DNA of 64,000 nt from Candidatus Aerophobota bacterium (lineage in GTDB: Bacteria > Aerophobota > Aerophobia > Aerophobales > B3-G15): the NCBI GenBank assembly GCA_030615365.1, contig JAUWZM010000001.1:25686-89685 (forward strand), written 5' to 3'. The position numbers and the translations under genes were made by a program. Each line of letters begins with the position of its first letter. Position 1 is the first letter of the stretch. Under the pieces are notes generated by a model. The model was not told where the DNA came from, made no database searches, and saw only the letters and a list, made by a program, of their open reading frames with translations. This document shows, in pieces, positions 17,979 through 26,702 of this stretch.

Positions 17979-19175
17979 ATGCCAAAGGTTCTTGTGACCG
18001 ATGCTGGATGCAGGAATAGCGTTTCTGCTATCAGAAGTTTAGGAAGAAATGGCATAGAAGTTACTGGCGGAGAAGAATCAAGATTTGCTATAGCCCTATT
18101 TTCCAAATACTGTAAAAGAAAGCTTATCTATCCCTCACCAGGCAAATCTCCAAAGGAATGGTTAAGATTTATAGTAAAGGAGCTAAAAAAAGGCCATTAT
18201 GATATGATATTACCCATAGATGACCAGGCTACCTTATTGGTATCAAAGAACAAGAAAATTCTTTCTCGGTATACCAGAGTTCCTGTGGCAGATTATGATG
18301 TCTTCATTAAAGCTTGGGATAAGGCAGAAACTTTAAAACTCGCCATTGAGAAGGATATACCTTGCCCTAAGACATATTTTGTAGAGAGCTTAGAGATGTT
18401 AGATAAATTGAGTCAAGAAATTTCCTTCCCCGTTGTTATAAAACCCAGGATAAGTTCTGGAACCAGAGGTATAGTGTATGTAGCAAAAAGGGAGGAATTT
18501 TGTTCACGATATCTGAGAATCCATAAACGATATGAATTCCCCATAGTTCAGGAATATATTCCACAAGAAGGGCAAGCTTATGGCGTTTCTACTTTATTGA
18601 ATAAAGACTCTGAAGTTAGAGCAGTATTTATCCATAAAAGACTGAGGGAGTTTCCCGTTTCTGGAGGACCCAGTACACTGCGGGAAAGTGTTTGGAAACC
18701 GGAGTTAGCTAAGTTGGGCATTAAATTATTACAGGCAATGAATTGGTATGGGGTAGCCATGGTAGAATTCAAAGAAGATCCCAGGGATGGCATTCCCAAA
18801 CTGATGGAGGTAAATCCCAGATTCTGGGGATCCTTGGAATTGGCTAGATTGGCCGAGGTGGACTTCCCTTATTTGTTATACAAAATGGAGATGGAAGGAG
18901 ATATTAAACTAGTAACAGAATACAAAGTAGGTGTCAGATGTAGATGGTTGTTGCCGGGAGACATTCTTCATTTTATTGCTAATCCTAACAGGTTTAAGAT
19001 GTCCCCAAATTTTTTTAATTTCTTTGCTAATAATACAGGGTATGATATTCTCTCCTGGGATGACCCTGGACCTGCTTTTGGCTTTTTCTTTGCTTTAGCG
19101 AGAGATGTTTTTAATTCGGAAAAATGGAAAGATGTATTTGAAAGAGGAAAAGATAGATGCATATCGGGAAAATAA
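17979..19175 (+). CDS. ATP-grasp family ligase
   Basis: 398 aa. The N-terminal Rossmann-like domain starts KVLVTDAGCRNSVSAIRSL. The ATP-grasp core runs from ~residue 110: DKAETLKLAIEKDIPCPKTY, FPVVIKPRISSGTRGIVYV (nucleotide Lys and Gly-rich loop), IVQEYIPQEGQAYGVS, and the Mg2+ site KLMEVNPRFWGSLELAR. It resembles carbamoyl-phosphate synthase-like ATP-grasp proteins of exopolysaccharide loci and would form an amide or acyl-phosphate bond. Start ATG 17979 follows GGGGAAATAA. Its 3' end overlaps the VanZ gene by 19 bases. A second copy of its 3' tail lies at 22118-22278. Confidence 0.87.
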   Translation: MPKVLVTDAGCRNSVSAIRSLGRNGIEVTGGEESRFAIALFSKYCKRKLIYPSPGKSPKEWLRFIVKELKKGHYDMILPIDDQATLLVSKNKKILSRYTRVPVADYDVFIKAWDKAETLKLAIEKDIPCPKTYFVESLEMLDKLSQEISFPVVIKPRISSGTRGIVYVAKREEFCSRYLRIHKRYEFPIVQEYIPQEGQAYGVSTLLNKDSEVRAVFIHKRLREFPVSGGPSTLRESVWKPELAKLGIKLLQAMNWYGVAMVEFKEDPRDGIPKLMEVNPRFWGSLELARLAEVDFPYLLYKMEMEGDIKLVTEYKVGVRCRWLLPGDILHFIANPNRFKMSPNFFNFFANNTGYDILSWDDPGPAFGFFFALARDVFNSEKWKDVFERGKDRCISGK

Positions 19176-19591
19176 GGGTTTGGAACTGGATAGTGCCTGG
19201 TATATGGATAGCGTTGATTTTCATCATCTCTTCTATCCCTGCTGCTCCATTAATAAATGCATACACCCAGTTAAAAAGTGTTATATTACGCTTTTTACTT
19301 TCTGATCCGGTGACACATATAGTTATGTTCGGTATATTGGGTTTCTTGTTAGGTCGTAGCTTCCGGAAGAGTTTTCCTTTGATGGGTAAAAGAAATTTAA
19401 TTTTATGGGCTTTCCTGGTTAGTTTTTTGCTTGCCCTGATAAATGAGGTATATCAACAGCTAGTTATTCCCGGACGGGGTTTTGAAATACAGGATCTTAT
19501 CTGGGATTTTGTGGGAATTGGTGCAGCTGTTATTTATCTTTTTATTGCTTTCCCCAAAACAATGGAAAGCTCACGCTTCTATCTCCGTTGA
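19157..19591 (+). CDS. VanZ-like membrane protein, copy 1
   Basis: 144 aa with four hydrophobic segments (WIALIFIISSIP, FLLSDPVTHIVMFGILGFLL, LILWAFLVSFLLALINEVYQ, WDFVGIGAAVIYLFIAF). The polar motif EVYQQLVIPGRGFEIQDLIW is the VanZ signature, where E/Q and PGR are conserved. Function of chromosomal VanZ proteins outside teicoplanin resistance is unclear. It overlaps the ATP-grasp gene. Three further copies or fragments occur at 22271, 23724 and 26239. Confidence 0.85.
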   Translation: MHIGKIRVWNWIVPGIWIALIFIISSIPAAPLINAYTQLKSVILRFLLSDPVTHIVMFGILGFLLGRSFRKSFPLMGKRNLILWAFLVSFLLALINEVYQQLVIPGRGFEIQDLIWDFVGIGAAVIYLFIAFPKTMESSRFYLR

Positions 19592-19735
19592 TCCGCGAGA
19601 GGAACAAACAATAAGATTACTTCCCTGTTTTGCTCCTCGTAATAATTCAAAGACTCAACGACATTGTCACTTGTTTAGCCAAACATACAAAACAAACCAG
19701 ATAAACCAGATGAACGAGATTAATGAGGTAAACCA

Positions 19736-21073
19736 ATGAATATCTGCATTATAGGAACAGGTTATGTAGGTCTTGTTACAGGATGCTGCTTTGCTGAGGT
19801 AGGTCACAGAGTTATTTGCGTGGATAATGATAAGGAGAAAATAGCTACGCTTAATGGGAGAAGGATTCCTATTTATGAGGCAGGATTGGAAGAGCTTGTT
19901 AAAAGTAATAAGACCCAGAGACGCCTTGCATTTTCCAGCTCTATTAAAGAGGGGGTGGAGGTATCAGATGTTATCTTTATCTGTGTGGGGACTCCTCCCA
20001 AACAAGGGGGAGAGGCAGATTTAACTGGTGTGGAGAAGGTAACAAGGAAGATTGCCTCTTATGTCACATCTCCTAAGCTGGTGGTGGAGAAAAGTACTGT
20101 ACCTGTTAAAACTGGGGAGTGGATAAAAAGGATATTTAAAATGCACAACTCTCGGATAGAAATTGATATTGCCTCAAATCCAGAGTTTTTAAGAGAAGGA
20201 ACTGCTGTATCTGATTTTTTAAATCCGGATCGCATTGTAATTGGAGTAGAGAATGGAAAAGCAGAAGATACTTTAAGGAAAATCTACGAACCTATTATCA
20301 ATCACCAATTTAATTCTAATCTTAGGGAGCTCTCTTCCCCCCATCCTGTTCCAGTAGTAGTTACTGATATTCAAAGTGCAGAGATAATAAAGCATGCCTC
20401 AAACTCATTTTTAGCCATGAAGATATCTTATATCAATGCCATCGCTGATATTTGTGAGAAGGTGGGAGCAGATGTTGAGAGAGTGGCAGAAGGTATGGGC
20501 CTTGATAGAAGAGTAGGCAGGCATTTTTTAAAGGCAGGGTTAGGATTTGGTGGTTTTTGTTTTCCTAAAGACCTTCAGGCTTTTATCAGGATTGCAAAGG
20601 ACCTTAACTATGACTTTGCCCTGTTGCGCGAGGTGGAGAGAATAAACAGAGAAAGACCAAAGCTTTTAGTTAAGAAGATAAGAGAGGCTCTTTGGATAAT
20701 AAAGGATAAAACCATTGGGATTCTGGGTCTGTCATTTAAACCAGGAACCGATGATATGAGGTTTGCTCCTTCCCTGGAAGTTATAGACATTCTGCAAAAG
20801 GAGGGAGCAAGAATAAAGGTCTATGACCCTGTTAGTATGGAGAAGGCTAAAAAGATAGTTTCTCATATTGCATTTACCAGGAACCCTTACGAAGCTATGG
20901 AAGGAGCTAATGCCCTCCTCATTCTTACTGAATGGGATGAGTTTAAGACTCTCAACTTTTTTAGGATAAAAAAGCTCATGATAAATCCTGTAATTGTAGA
21001 TGGTAGAAATATGTTTGATCCTTTAAAGATGAGAAAGGCAGGATTTATCTACAAATGTATGGGAAGGGGCTAA
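19736..21073 (+). CDS. ugd: UDP-glucose 6-dehydrogenase
   Basis: 445 aa. Oxidises UDP-glucose to UDP-glucuronate with NAD+. N-terminal Rossmann motif [20 protein letters not shown], then [41 protein letters not shown], and the catalytic Cys in [16 protein letters not shown]. The C-terminal domain has [20 protein letters not shown], which argues for Glc rather than ManNAc specificity only weakly. ATG 19736 follows a short repetitive AAACCAGAT-rich leader without a strong Shine-Dalgarno site. It is followed after one base by uxs, so the two make UDP-xylose together. Confidence 0.92.
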   Translation: MNICIIGTGYVGLVTGCCFAEVGHRVICVDNDKEKIATLNGRRIPIYEAGLEELVKSNKTQRRLAFSSSIKEGVEVSDVIFICVGTPPKQGGEADLTGVEKVTRKIASYVTSPKLVVEKSTVPVKTGEWIKRIFKMHNSRIEIDIASNPEFLREGTAVSDFLNPDRIVIGVENGKAEDTLRKIYEPIINHQFNSNLRELSSPHPVPVVVTDIQSAEIIKHASNSFLAMKISYINAIADICEKVGADVERVAEGMGLDRRVGRHFLKAGLGFGGFCFPKDLQAFIRIAKDLNYDFALLREVERINRERPKLLVKKIREALWIIKDKTIGILGLSFKPGTDDMRFAPSLEVIDILQKEGARIKVYDPVSMEKAKKIVSHIAFTRNPYEAMEGANALLILTEWDEFKTLNFFRIKKLMINPVIVDGRNMFDPLKMRKAGFIYKCMGRG

Positions 21074-21074
21074 T

Positions 21075-22013
21075 ATGCGCATTTTGATAACTGGTGTGTG
21101 TGGTTTTTTAGGCTCTTACCTTTGTGACTATCTTTTGGAAAAAGGACACGAGGTTGTAGGGATGGATAATTTGATTACCGGGGAGATGGATAATATTGCT
21201 CACCTCATGGGAAGGAATGATTTTCAGTTTATAAATCAGGATGTAACCGAATATATTTACATAAAGAATGAGCTTGACTATATTCTCCACTTTGCATCGC
21301 CTGCATCCCCTATTGATTATCTTAAGCTTCCTATTCAAACCTTAAAAGTTGGCTCTTTAGGAACTCATAAGGCTTTAGGTCTTGCCAAAGAAAAGGAGGC
21401 AAAGTTTTTACTTGCCTCAACTTCTGAGGTATATGGTGACCCTGAGGTTAATCCCCAACCGGAAGATTATTGGGGGAATGTTAATCCTACAGGGCCAAGA
21501 GGAGTGTACGATGAGGCTAAAAGATTTGCCGAGGCTCTGGTGATAGCCTACCATAGAATTCATAAGATAGATACGAAAATAGCAAGGGTCTTTAATACCT
21601 ACGGGCCAGGAATGAGGAAAGATGATGGGAGAGTGGTACCCAACTTTATAAGCCAGGCTTTAAGAGGTGATGATTTAACCGTTTACGGGGATGGCTCTCA
21701 GACAAGAAGTTTTTGCTTTGTATCTGACCTTGTGGAAGGGGTGTACAGGTTGATGCTCTCGGATGTAAATGAACCTGTTAATTTGGGCAATCCTGATGAG
21801 ATGAGCATCCTTGATTTTGCTAAGAAAGTTCTCTTACTTACTGGCTCCAGGAGCAAAATTGTATTTAAACCTCTGCCTTTAAACGATCCCAGGGTAAGAT
21901 GCCCTGATATATCAAGGGCAAGGAAACTGTTAGGCTGGCAGCCCAAGGTGAGCTTGGAGGAGGGACTAACTAAAACCATCCGTTGGTTCGCAGATAGAGA
22001 AATCGAATCTTAA
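21075..22013 (+). CDS. uxs: UDP-glucuronate decarboxylase (UDP-xylose synthase)
   Basis: 312 aa extended SDR. Decarboxylates UDP-glucuronate to UDP-xylose. NAD-binding [20 protein letters not shown]; then [20 protein letters not shown], a UXS hallmark; [20 protein letters not shown]; and the catalytic Tyr-x3-Lys in [24 protein letters not shown] and [18 protein letters not shown] follow. Adjacent to ugd, so substrate is supplied by its neighbour. A GT in this locus would therefore use UDP-Xyl or UDP-GlcA. Confidence 0.92.
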   Translation: MRILITGVCGFLGSYLCDYLLEKGHEVVGMDNLITGEMDNIAHLMGRNDFQFINQDVTEYIYIKNELDYILHFASPASPIDYLKLPIQTLKVGSLGTHKALGLAKEKEAKFLLASTSEVYGDPEVNPQPEDYWGNVNPTGPRGVYDEAKRFAEALVIAYHRIHKIDTKIARVFNTYGPGMRKDDGRVVPNFISQALRGDDLTVYGDGSQTRSFCFVSDLVEGVYRLMLSDVNEPVNLGNPDEMSILDFAKKVLLLTGSRSKIVFKPLPLNDPRVRCPDISRARKLLGWQPKVSLEEGLTKTIRWFADREIES

Positions 22014-22023
22014 AGGAGCTTTT

Positions 22024-22065
22024 GTGAAAAAGATTCTGGTTGTGTTGATAAATTTGCTGTCTTAG
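22024..22065 (+). pseudogene. Vestigial gene head (MKKILVV... start)
   Basis: Eleven bases after uxs, AAAGGAGCTTTT precedes GTG 22024, which opens a 13-codon frame MKKILVVLINLLS ending in a stop. The good Shine-Dalgarno site and hydrophobic beta-strand start resemble the first residues of a GT-B glycosyltransferase. It is probably a remaining 5' end of a deleted gene. Too short to name with confidence. Confidence 0.4.
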
Positions 22066-22117
22066 TAAGTTTTGTTGTAAGAGTTTACCAGTATCTAATT
22101 TTCTTACTTATTCAAAT

Positions 22118-22278
22118 GTGTCCAAATTTTTTATATTTCCTTTGGTGATAATACAGGGTATGATATTCTCTCCCGGGATGACCCTGGACCTGTTTTTGGC
22201 TTTTTCTTTGCTTTAGCGAGAGATGTTTTTAATTCGGAAAAATGGAAAGATGTATTTGGAGGAAGGATAGATGTATAG
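22118..22278 (+). pseudogene. ATP-grasp 3' tail, duplicated
   Basis: Near-identical nucleotide copy of the last ~150 bases of the ATP-grasp gene (19000-19175). In frame it reads YDILSRDDPGPVFGFFFALA and RDVFNSEKWKDVF, then diverges to GGRIDV and a stop at 22278. The 5' side starts abruptly near 22118. With the following VanZ fragment it is a copied junction of the ATP-grasp/VanZ pair lying ~3.1 kb downstream of the original. Confidence 0.85.
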
Positions 22279-22444
22279 TGGAAAGGTAAGTGTAAGAAGT
22301 TGGATAGTGCCTGGGGTATGGATAGTGTTGATTTTTGGTATCTCTTCTATCCCTGCTGCTCCATTAATTAATGCATACACCCAGTTAAAAAGTGTTATAT
22401 TGCGCTTTTTACTTTCCGATCCGGTAAGAACACATAGTGGTTAG
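22271..22444 (+). pseudogene. VanZ-like protein, copy 2, truncated
   Basis: ATG 22271 opens a 57-codon frame with RSWIVPGVWIVLIFGISSIP and APLINAYTQLKSVILRFLLS, nearly identical to the VanZ proteins at 19157 and 23724. Just after the DPV codons, indels shift it to RTHSG and a stop at 22442. Everything from the third membrane segment on, including the PGR signature, is missing. Confidence 0.85.
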
Positions 22445-22459
22445 TCTAAGTTGGCTACA

Positions 22460-22585
22460 CATAGAGGAAAAAGTAAGTTCTTAGGCATCCCCCTTAGTTT
22501 CTATAGAGTGAGTATCGCTGTCTTAGCGGGAATCTCAAAGTTCTTATTCGGTAAGGCTTCTGGGAAGTGGGAACTAATAAGATAA
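22460..22585 (+). pseudogene. Vestigial gene tail, probable GT2 C-terminus (a)
   Basis: A frame with no start reads RGKSKFLGIPLSFYRVSIA then GISKFLFGKASGKWELIR and stop. The second vestige at 23410-23532 ends the same way (KFLFAKSSGKWSFIK). The GIPxxxYR pattern followed by a basic tail is seen at the C-termini of GT2 glycosyltransferases. Family assignment is inference; the homology between the two vestiges is visible. Confidence 0.55.
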
Positions 22586-22635
22586 AAAATAGTCGAGTAC
22601 GTTAGTAAACAGTTTAAGAAGTGAGGTTGGCTACG

Positions 22636-23385
22636 ATGGTAAATAAAAAAGAAATATTGTCAGATTTGTATGATAAGTTAAAAGATGTTATTCCGGATGA
22701 CCATAGCTATCAAGTTATAGCAACATATTTTACTGATTTACTTTTTGAATGTAAAGATATTCAAATTGTCATGGATTTAGGATGTGGAGCTGGCAATTCA
22801 ATAGACTACTTCAGAAAAAAGAACCCAAATGTAAAATGGATAGGGCTTGATATTGAATCCTCGCCGGAGGTGAACTCCAGAACTAGAGCCGATGGAGAAT
22901 TTCGTACATTTGACGGAATAAACATTCCGTTTAAAGAGGATTATTTTGACTTAATATATTGCAATCAGGTTTTTGAACATGTTCAATATCCAAGAAAACT
23001 ATTGAAAGAAGTAAACAGGGTTCTAAAACAGCGTGGGTACTTTGTTGGATCTGTTTCTCATCTGGAACCTTATCATTCATATAGTTTGTGGAATTATACA
23101 CCGTATGGGTTCGCGTTATTGATAAAAGAAGCTGGATTGGAATTGGTTGAAATTAGACCGAGTATTGATGCTCTAACTCTTATTACTAGAAGAGGTTTTG
23201 TTGGTGGGCTTAGCTTTTTAAGGCAGTATAGCAGTCGATACTGGAGAAAAGAATCCCCTCTTAATCAACTTGTCAATATTATTACAAGAATAATGCGCAA
23301 AAACCATAAGAAAATAAACTTGATTAAATTAGTGCTTTGCGGTCAGTTTTGTTTCTTGGTACAAAAGCCGTCTTCTGAAAAGTGA
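22636..23385 (+). CDS. Class I SAM-dependent methyltransferase
   Basis: 249 aa from ATG 22636 (AGTGAGG nine bases upstream; the GTG at 22621 overlaps that site). Motif I is VMDLGCGAGNSIDYF, followed by IGLDIESSPEV, the substrate/SAM strand FKEDYFDLIYCNQVFEHVQY and NRVLKQRGYFVGSVS. The C-terminal part is hydrophobic and basic. It sits alone between two homologous gene tails and two VanZ copies, as an inserted cassette would. Confidence 0.85.
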   Translation: MVNKKEILSDLYDKLKDVIPDDHSYQVIATYFTDLLFECKDIQIVMDLGCGAGNSIDYFRKKNPNVKWIGLDIESSPEVNSRTRADGEFRTFDGINIPFKEDYFDLIYCNQVFEHVQYPRKLLKEVNRVLKQRGYFVGSVSHLEPYHSYSLWNYTPYGFALLIKEAGLELVEIRPSIDALTLITRRGFVGGLSFLRQYSSRYWRKESPLNQLVNIITRIMRKNHKKINLIKLVLCGQFCFLVQKPSSEK

Positions 23386-23409
23386 GCGAAAAGTTTCTCA
23401 GAATTTTTA

Positions 23410-23532
23410 AGGAGCAAACTATCAGGTTTCCTCTTTAGTTTTTGCATAGTTGTATTCAATGGTATAGCGTTTATTAGAATCGTGAAATTTTTGTTTGCCA
23501 AGTCTTCTGGTAAGTGGAGTTCATAAAATAAC
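23410..23532 (+). pseudogene. Vestigial gene tail, probable GT2 C-terminus (b)
   Basis: Starts a few bases after the methyltransferase stop. In-frame codons give SKLSGFLFSFCIVVFNGIA then RIVKFLFAKSSGKWSFIK and stop at 23532. It matches the tail at 22460-22585 in spacing and in the KFLFxKxSGKWxxI ending. It has no start codon or ribosome site. Confidence 0.55.
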
Positions 23533-23723
23533 TATTCTGAAAGCAAGACTTTACTTTTTCACAAAAGCGAAAAAGATGTTAATAGGAAAATAAGAATCCC
23601 ATTAGGTACAGAATGATCCAACAGAGTTTATGGGTTATTGAATTAGCAGGGAATGGAGTGTATAATCCTTTTTAAAACTTCTCCACCGGTCTGGACTGGC
23701 TATAGAAAAAGGAGAATAGTGAA

Positions 23724-24137
23724 TTGGAAAAAATAAATGTCAGAAGTTGGATAGTGCCTGGGGTATGGATAGCGTTGATTTTTGGTATCTCCTCTATCCC
23801 TGCTGCTCCATTAATAAATGCATATACCCAGTTGGAAAGTGCCATATTGCGCTTTTTACTTTCTGATCCGGTGACACATATAGTTATGTTTGGGGTATTG
23901 GGTTTCTTGTTAGGTCGTAGCTTTCGGAAGAGTTTTCCTTTTATGGATAAAAGAAATTTAATTTTATGGGCTTTCCTGGTTAGCTTTTTGCTTGCCCTGA
24001 TAAATGAGGTATATCAACAGCTGGTTATTCCTGGACGGGGTTTTGAAATACAGGATCTTATCTGGGATTTTGTGGGAATTGGTATAGCTATTAGTTGCCT
24101 TTCTATTATCTTCCCTAAAACAATGAGAGAATCATAG
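23724..24137 (+). CDS. VanZ-like membrane protein, copy 3
   Basis: 137 aa, complete. Start TTG 23724 follows AAAGGAG at good spacing. Nearly identical to the protein at 19157 over its whole length, including FLLSDPVTHIVMFGVLGFLL, EVYQQLVIPGRGFEIQDLIW and four membrane segments. Differences cluster at the two ends. The high identity of the copies indicates recent duplication or ongoing gene conversion. The REP cluster starts ~30 bases after its stop. Confidence 0.85.
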   Translation: MEKINVRSWIVPGVWIALIFGISSIPAAPLINAYTQLESAILRFLLSDPVTHIVMFGVLGFLLGRSFRKSFPFMDKRNLILWAFLVSFLLALINEVYQQLVIPGRGFEIQDLIWDFVGIGIAISCLSIIFPKTMRES

Positions 24138-24167
24138 TCTATCCAAATAGAATGAGTATGAATTCAT

Positions 24168-24322
24168 CAGGCCTAAAGGCCTGAGCTACATTTAGCAAAG
24201 CTTGCTTTGCTACTACAGATATACAAACAGGCAAATAAGCAAAGACAAGCTTTGCTACTACAATCAGATAGGTCAAGCAAGCTTGGTCACTACATCATGG
24301 CAGGCCTAAAGGCCTGAGCTAC
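24168..24322. repeat. Cluster of REP-like palindromes with CTAC/GTAG foot
   Basis: Five short palindromes in ~155 bases, each closed by GCTAC, CTACTAC or CACTAC: two CAGGCCTAAAGGCCTG units (24168 and 24301), two built on GCAAAGC..GCTTTGC, and one GGTCAAGC..GCTTGGTC. On the minus strand each is GTAG followed by a hairpin, the architecture of REP sequences mobilised by TnpA-REP (RAYT) enzymes. Confidence 0.7.
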
Positions 24323-24450
24323 ATTTGCAGATAGGAAGACAAAGTCAGTCACCCTTGATAATTTGTAAATTCCATAAATCAAGAAGAGGATAAGGTTCAG
24401 GCTATGTATGCTTGTGTAACCAGAGATATATTATGCTATGAATGCAAATT

Positions 24451-24467
24451 GTGTCTTATGAGGACAC
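24451..24467. promoter_or_regulatory. Upstream AbiEi operator copy
   Basis: GTGTCTTATGAGGACAC, an imperfect palindrome differing by one base from the one over the abiE start, 83 bases further upstream. It is followed by AAA ATG TAA, a start codon directly followed by a stop. AbiEi antitoxins are known to bind two inverted repeats upstream of their own operon, which this arrangement matches. Confidence 0.65.
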
Positions 24468-24504
24468 AAAATGTAATTTGAGTATAATCTTCTGTTCTTT
24501 TTTC

Positions 24505-24550
24505 TTGACAATGTTATATTATTAATGTAAAATGTGTCTTGTGAGGACAC
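24505..24550 (+). promoter_or_regulatory. Sigma-70 promoter and operator of the abiE operon
   Basis: TTGACA (24505-24510), 17-base spacer, TAAAAT (24528-24533), immediately followed by the palindrome GTGTCTTGTGAGGACAC (24534-24550) and the ATG at 24554. The predicted transcript start falls inside the palindrome, and its GTGAGG half includes the ribosome site. A repressor bound here would block both RNA polymerase and, on RNA, translation. Autorepression by AbiEi is inferred. Confidence 0.75.
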
Positions 24551-24553
24551 AAA

Positions 24554-25387
24554 ATGCGTTATAAAAATAATAAACTGAAAACATTGGGACCTCAAGCTGC
24601 CCATTTGGTCACCACACTTTATGAGCGAAATAGTCCTATATTTCGACTGAAAGAAGTGCGGAAAATTCTTCACTTGAGTGATGCCTCTTCGCGTAATTTT
24701 GTTCGCAAGCTTGTGAATAGAGGAGTTGCTACCCGTTTAAAACCGGGGCTTTTCATCTTAGTGCCATTTGAGTTGGGGAAAGAATCTGAGTATATAGGAA
24801 ACCCGTTTCTTGTGGCTCGTGAGATTATGAGTGGAAAGGATTACTATCTCTCCTATGCTACAGCTATGGAAATTCATGGAATGGTCACTCAACCTCAATT
24901 AGTGGTCTATATAACGACTTTAAAACCACGTAGGCCTATTAATGCACTGGGTGTTGAGTTTCGATTTATCCATACTCAAAAGAAACTTTTCTTTGGCTTG
25001 AGCGACTACTGGGTAACAAAACAAGAAAAGGTAAGAGTGAGTGATCTTGAGCGAACAATTATCGACGGTCTTAAGCAACCAAAATATTGCGGTGGTCTGA
25101 CAGAGGTAGCCAAAGGACTCTGGATGCGTCACCAGGATATAAATATGAGACGACTTATCCAATATGCAGTGAAGATTGGTATAGGTGCTGTTATCCGTAG
25201 ACTTGGATTTTTACTTGAACTTTATAAGATTGGAACTCCTGAAGACTGGGAGCTTCTCCATTCATATCTAACAGAAACTTATGTGCGGTTAGATCCCTTT
25301 TTGCCATCTGAGGGGAAATTCCTGCGAAAGTGGAGACTTCAGCTCAATGTATCTCCTGAAGAACTTCTGTCTGTGGTGAGGACATAG
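24554..25387 (+). CDS. abiEi: AbiEi-family antitoxin / transcriptional regulator
   Basis: 277 aa. N-terminal winged-helix (FRLKEVRKILHLSDASSRNF, LVNRGVATRLKPGLFILVP) then the AbiEi C-terminal domain: YYLSYATAMEIHGMVTQPQ, FFGLSDYWV, VSDLERTIIDGLKQPKYCGG, and AVIRRLGFLLELYKI. In type IV toxin-antitoxin systems AbiEi represses the operon and counters AbiEii without direct binding. Preceded by two palindromic operators. It is three bases from the toxin gene. A paralogue with an extra N-terminal domain is at 60473. Confidence 0.9.
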   Translation: MRYKNNKLKTLGPQAAHLVTTLYERNSPIFRLKEVRKILHLSDASSRNFVRKLVNRGVATRLKPGLFILVPFELGKESEYIGNPFLVAREIMSGKDYYLSYATAMEIHGMVTQPQLVVYITTLKPRRPINALGVEFRFIHTQKKLFFGLSDYWVTKQEKVRVSDLERTIIDGLKQPKYCGGLTEVAKGLWMRHQDINMRRLIQYAVKIGIGAVIRRLGFLLELYKIGTPEDWELLHSYLTETYVRLDPFLPSEGKFLRKWRLQLNVSPEELLSVVRT

Positions 25388-25390
25388 TTA

Positions 25391-26242
25391 ATGATACCTC
25401 AACGAAATTTTTCATTACTCTCTAACCGTCTTGCACGAGAAGGAGGTCGGCGTATTCCAGAGGCAGTCTTTGAACGTGACTATTGTCTTTCCTGGTTTTT
25501 AATAGGATTATCCCATAGTCCTCTTAAGGATATTCTTCTATTCAAAGGAGGCACATGCATTAAGAAATGCTACATTCCCGAGTATCGTTTTTCAGAAGAT
25601 CTTGATTTCACGCTGACAGAAAAATTTCCCTTGGAGAATATTCAGAAGAATCTTGATATTGCCTTTAAGCAGACACAGCAAGCTTCAGGTGTCGAACTAC
25701 ATTTTAGCCGTTACGACCGTCATACTCACGAGAACAGCTATACTTTTTTCCTGGGATACGAAGGCCCATTACCAGGTGCTTCCGGTAAAAAAGTTAAGGT
25801 AGATATTACAATAAGAGAAAAAATTGTTTTTCCTGTTGAAGAGAAGATAGTTCTCAAGGGATACAAGGAATATGAAGATATGCCTGAAAATGTCTCCATT
25901 CATGCTTACTCTCTTGATGAGATAGCTACTGAAAAAGTTGTTGCTTTATTGGATAGAGCACGTAACGAACCCCGGGATCTTTATGATATATGGTATCTGA
26001 GTTCTAATCAGCATGTGAATCTTGTTGAGTTGGTCGAAGCTGTTGAACAGAAGTGGAAATTCCGAGGTAAAAAATTAACTGATACAAGGGAAGAATTTCT
26101 GCGCAAAGAAACACGCTTGAAAAAACTTTGGAAAATGCGTCTTTCTTCTCAGGTGACAGCACTCCCTGAATTCGGTCAGGTTTATCGAGTAATACGGCGA
26201 GAACTTAGACAGGCAGGATTATTGAGGCAAAGAAAAATTTGA
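25391..26242 (+). CDS. abiEii: AbiEii-family nucleotidyltransferase toxin
   Basis: 283 aa, type IV toxin and abortive-infection effector. Nucleotidyltransferase core: LLFKGGTCIKKCYIPEYRF then SEDLDFTL, giving the G-G-(S/T) loop and the catalytic Asp pair; then VKVDITIREK (third Asp), YSLDEIATEKVVALLDRARN and PRDLYDIWYLS, the family C-terminal signature. Start ATG 25391, just after the abiEi stop. Complete in length and motifs, so the pair is probably active. Confidence 0.9.
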   Translation: MIPQRNFSLLSNRLAREGGRRIPEAVFERDYCLSWFLIGLSHSPLKDILLFKGGTCIKKCYIPEYRFSEDLDFTLTEKFPLENIQKNLDIAFKQTQQASGVELHFSRYDRHTHENSYTFFLGYEGPLPGASGKKVKVDITIREKIVFPVEEKIVLKGYKEYEDMPENVSIHAYSLDEIATEKVVALLDRARNEPRDLYDIWYLSSNQHVNLVELVEAVEQKWKFRGKKLTDTREEFLRKETRLKKLWKMRLSSQVTALPEFGQVYRVIRRELRQAGLLRQRKI

Positions 26243-26433
26243 TTTACCATCGCATTATGTCTCCACTATACGGTCATCTACAACATTTAGCCAACAAAAA
26301 ATTGACACTTATTCCTGAACGGTCTTTTAAAGTAATAGATATTGTTTGGAATTTTACAGGAATAGGGATAGTTAGTGCTATTTTTTTTATTGTCCTCCCT
26401 CAAATGAGAAAAAATCATTTTCTACCTAAATAA
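26239..26433 (+). pseudogene. VanZ-like protein 3' tail (copy 4, diverged)
   Basis: The TTG at 26239 lies inside the abiEii end. The frame reads LYGHLQHLANKKLTLIPERS then FKVIDIVWNFTGIGIVSAIF and LPQMRKN, matching the VanZ end LVIPGRGFEIQDLIW-FVGIGIA...FPKTM with moderate divergence. The first three membrane segments are absent. The AbiE pair thus sits exactly between a full VanZ gene and a VanZ tail. Confidence 0.65.
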
Positions 26434-26553
26434 GAAACTTTCATATCTATGCAAGATAAAAAGTTTGGTCCATATTCAGTGAATCCCGTTGACGGCGAAC
26501 GAAGCAATCGTGGTATTCGTGACCATTGCTGGAGGAGTCGAACGTGCTCGACA

Positions 26554-26578
26554 CAGGCAAAGTAAACTTTGCCACTAC
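26554..26578. repeat. REP-like palindrome with CTAC foot
   Basis: CAGGCAAAGTAAACTTTGCC followed by ACTAC, same design as the 24.2-kb cluster. It lies in the 270-base gap between the VanZ tail and the WecA-like gene; the rest of that gap shows no gene. Confidence 0.6.
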
Positions 26579-26702
26579 ACTGATTCCCATTACCGGAAAG
26601 ATAACTGCCTTATAATTCCCTAAAACTTCCTTGAAGGTAAGTAACTTATTAGGTAAGTAAAAAATGCAGATGGTTGAATGAGTTTCTCGTAAGGATAAAA
26701 AA

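Noticed and set aside
24168..24322. CRISPR array
   Set aside because: Units are unequal palindromes without uniform repeat length, spacers or cas genes; they are REP-like repeats.
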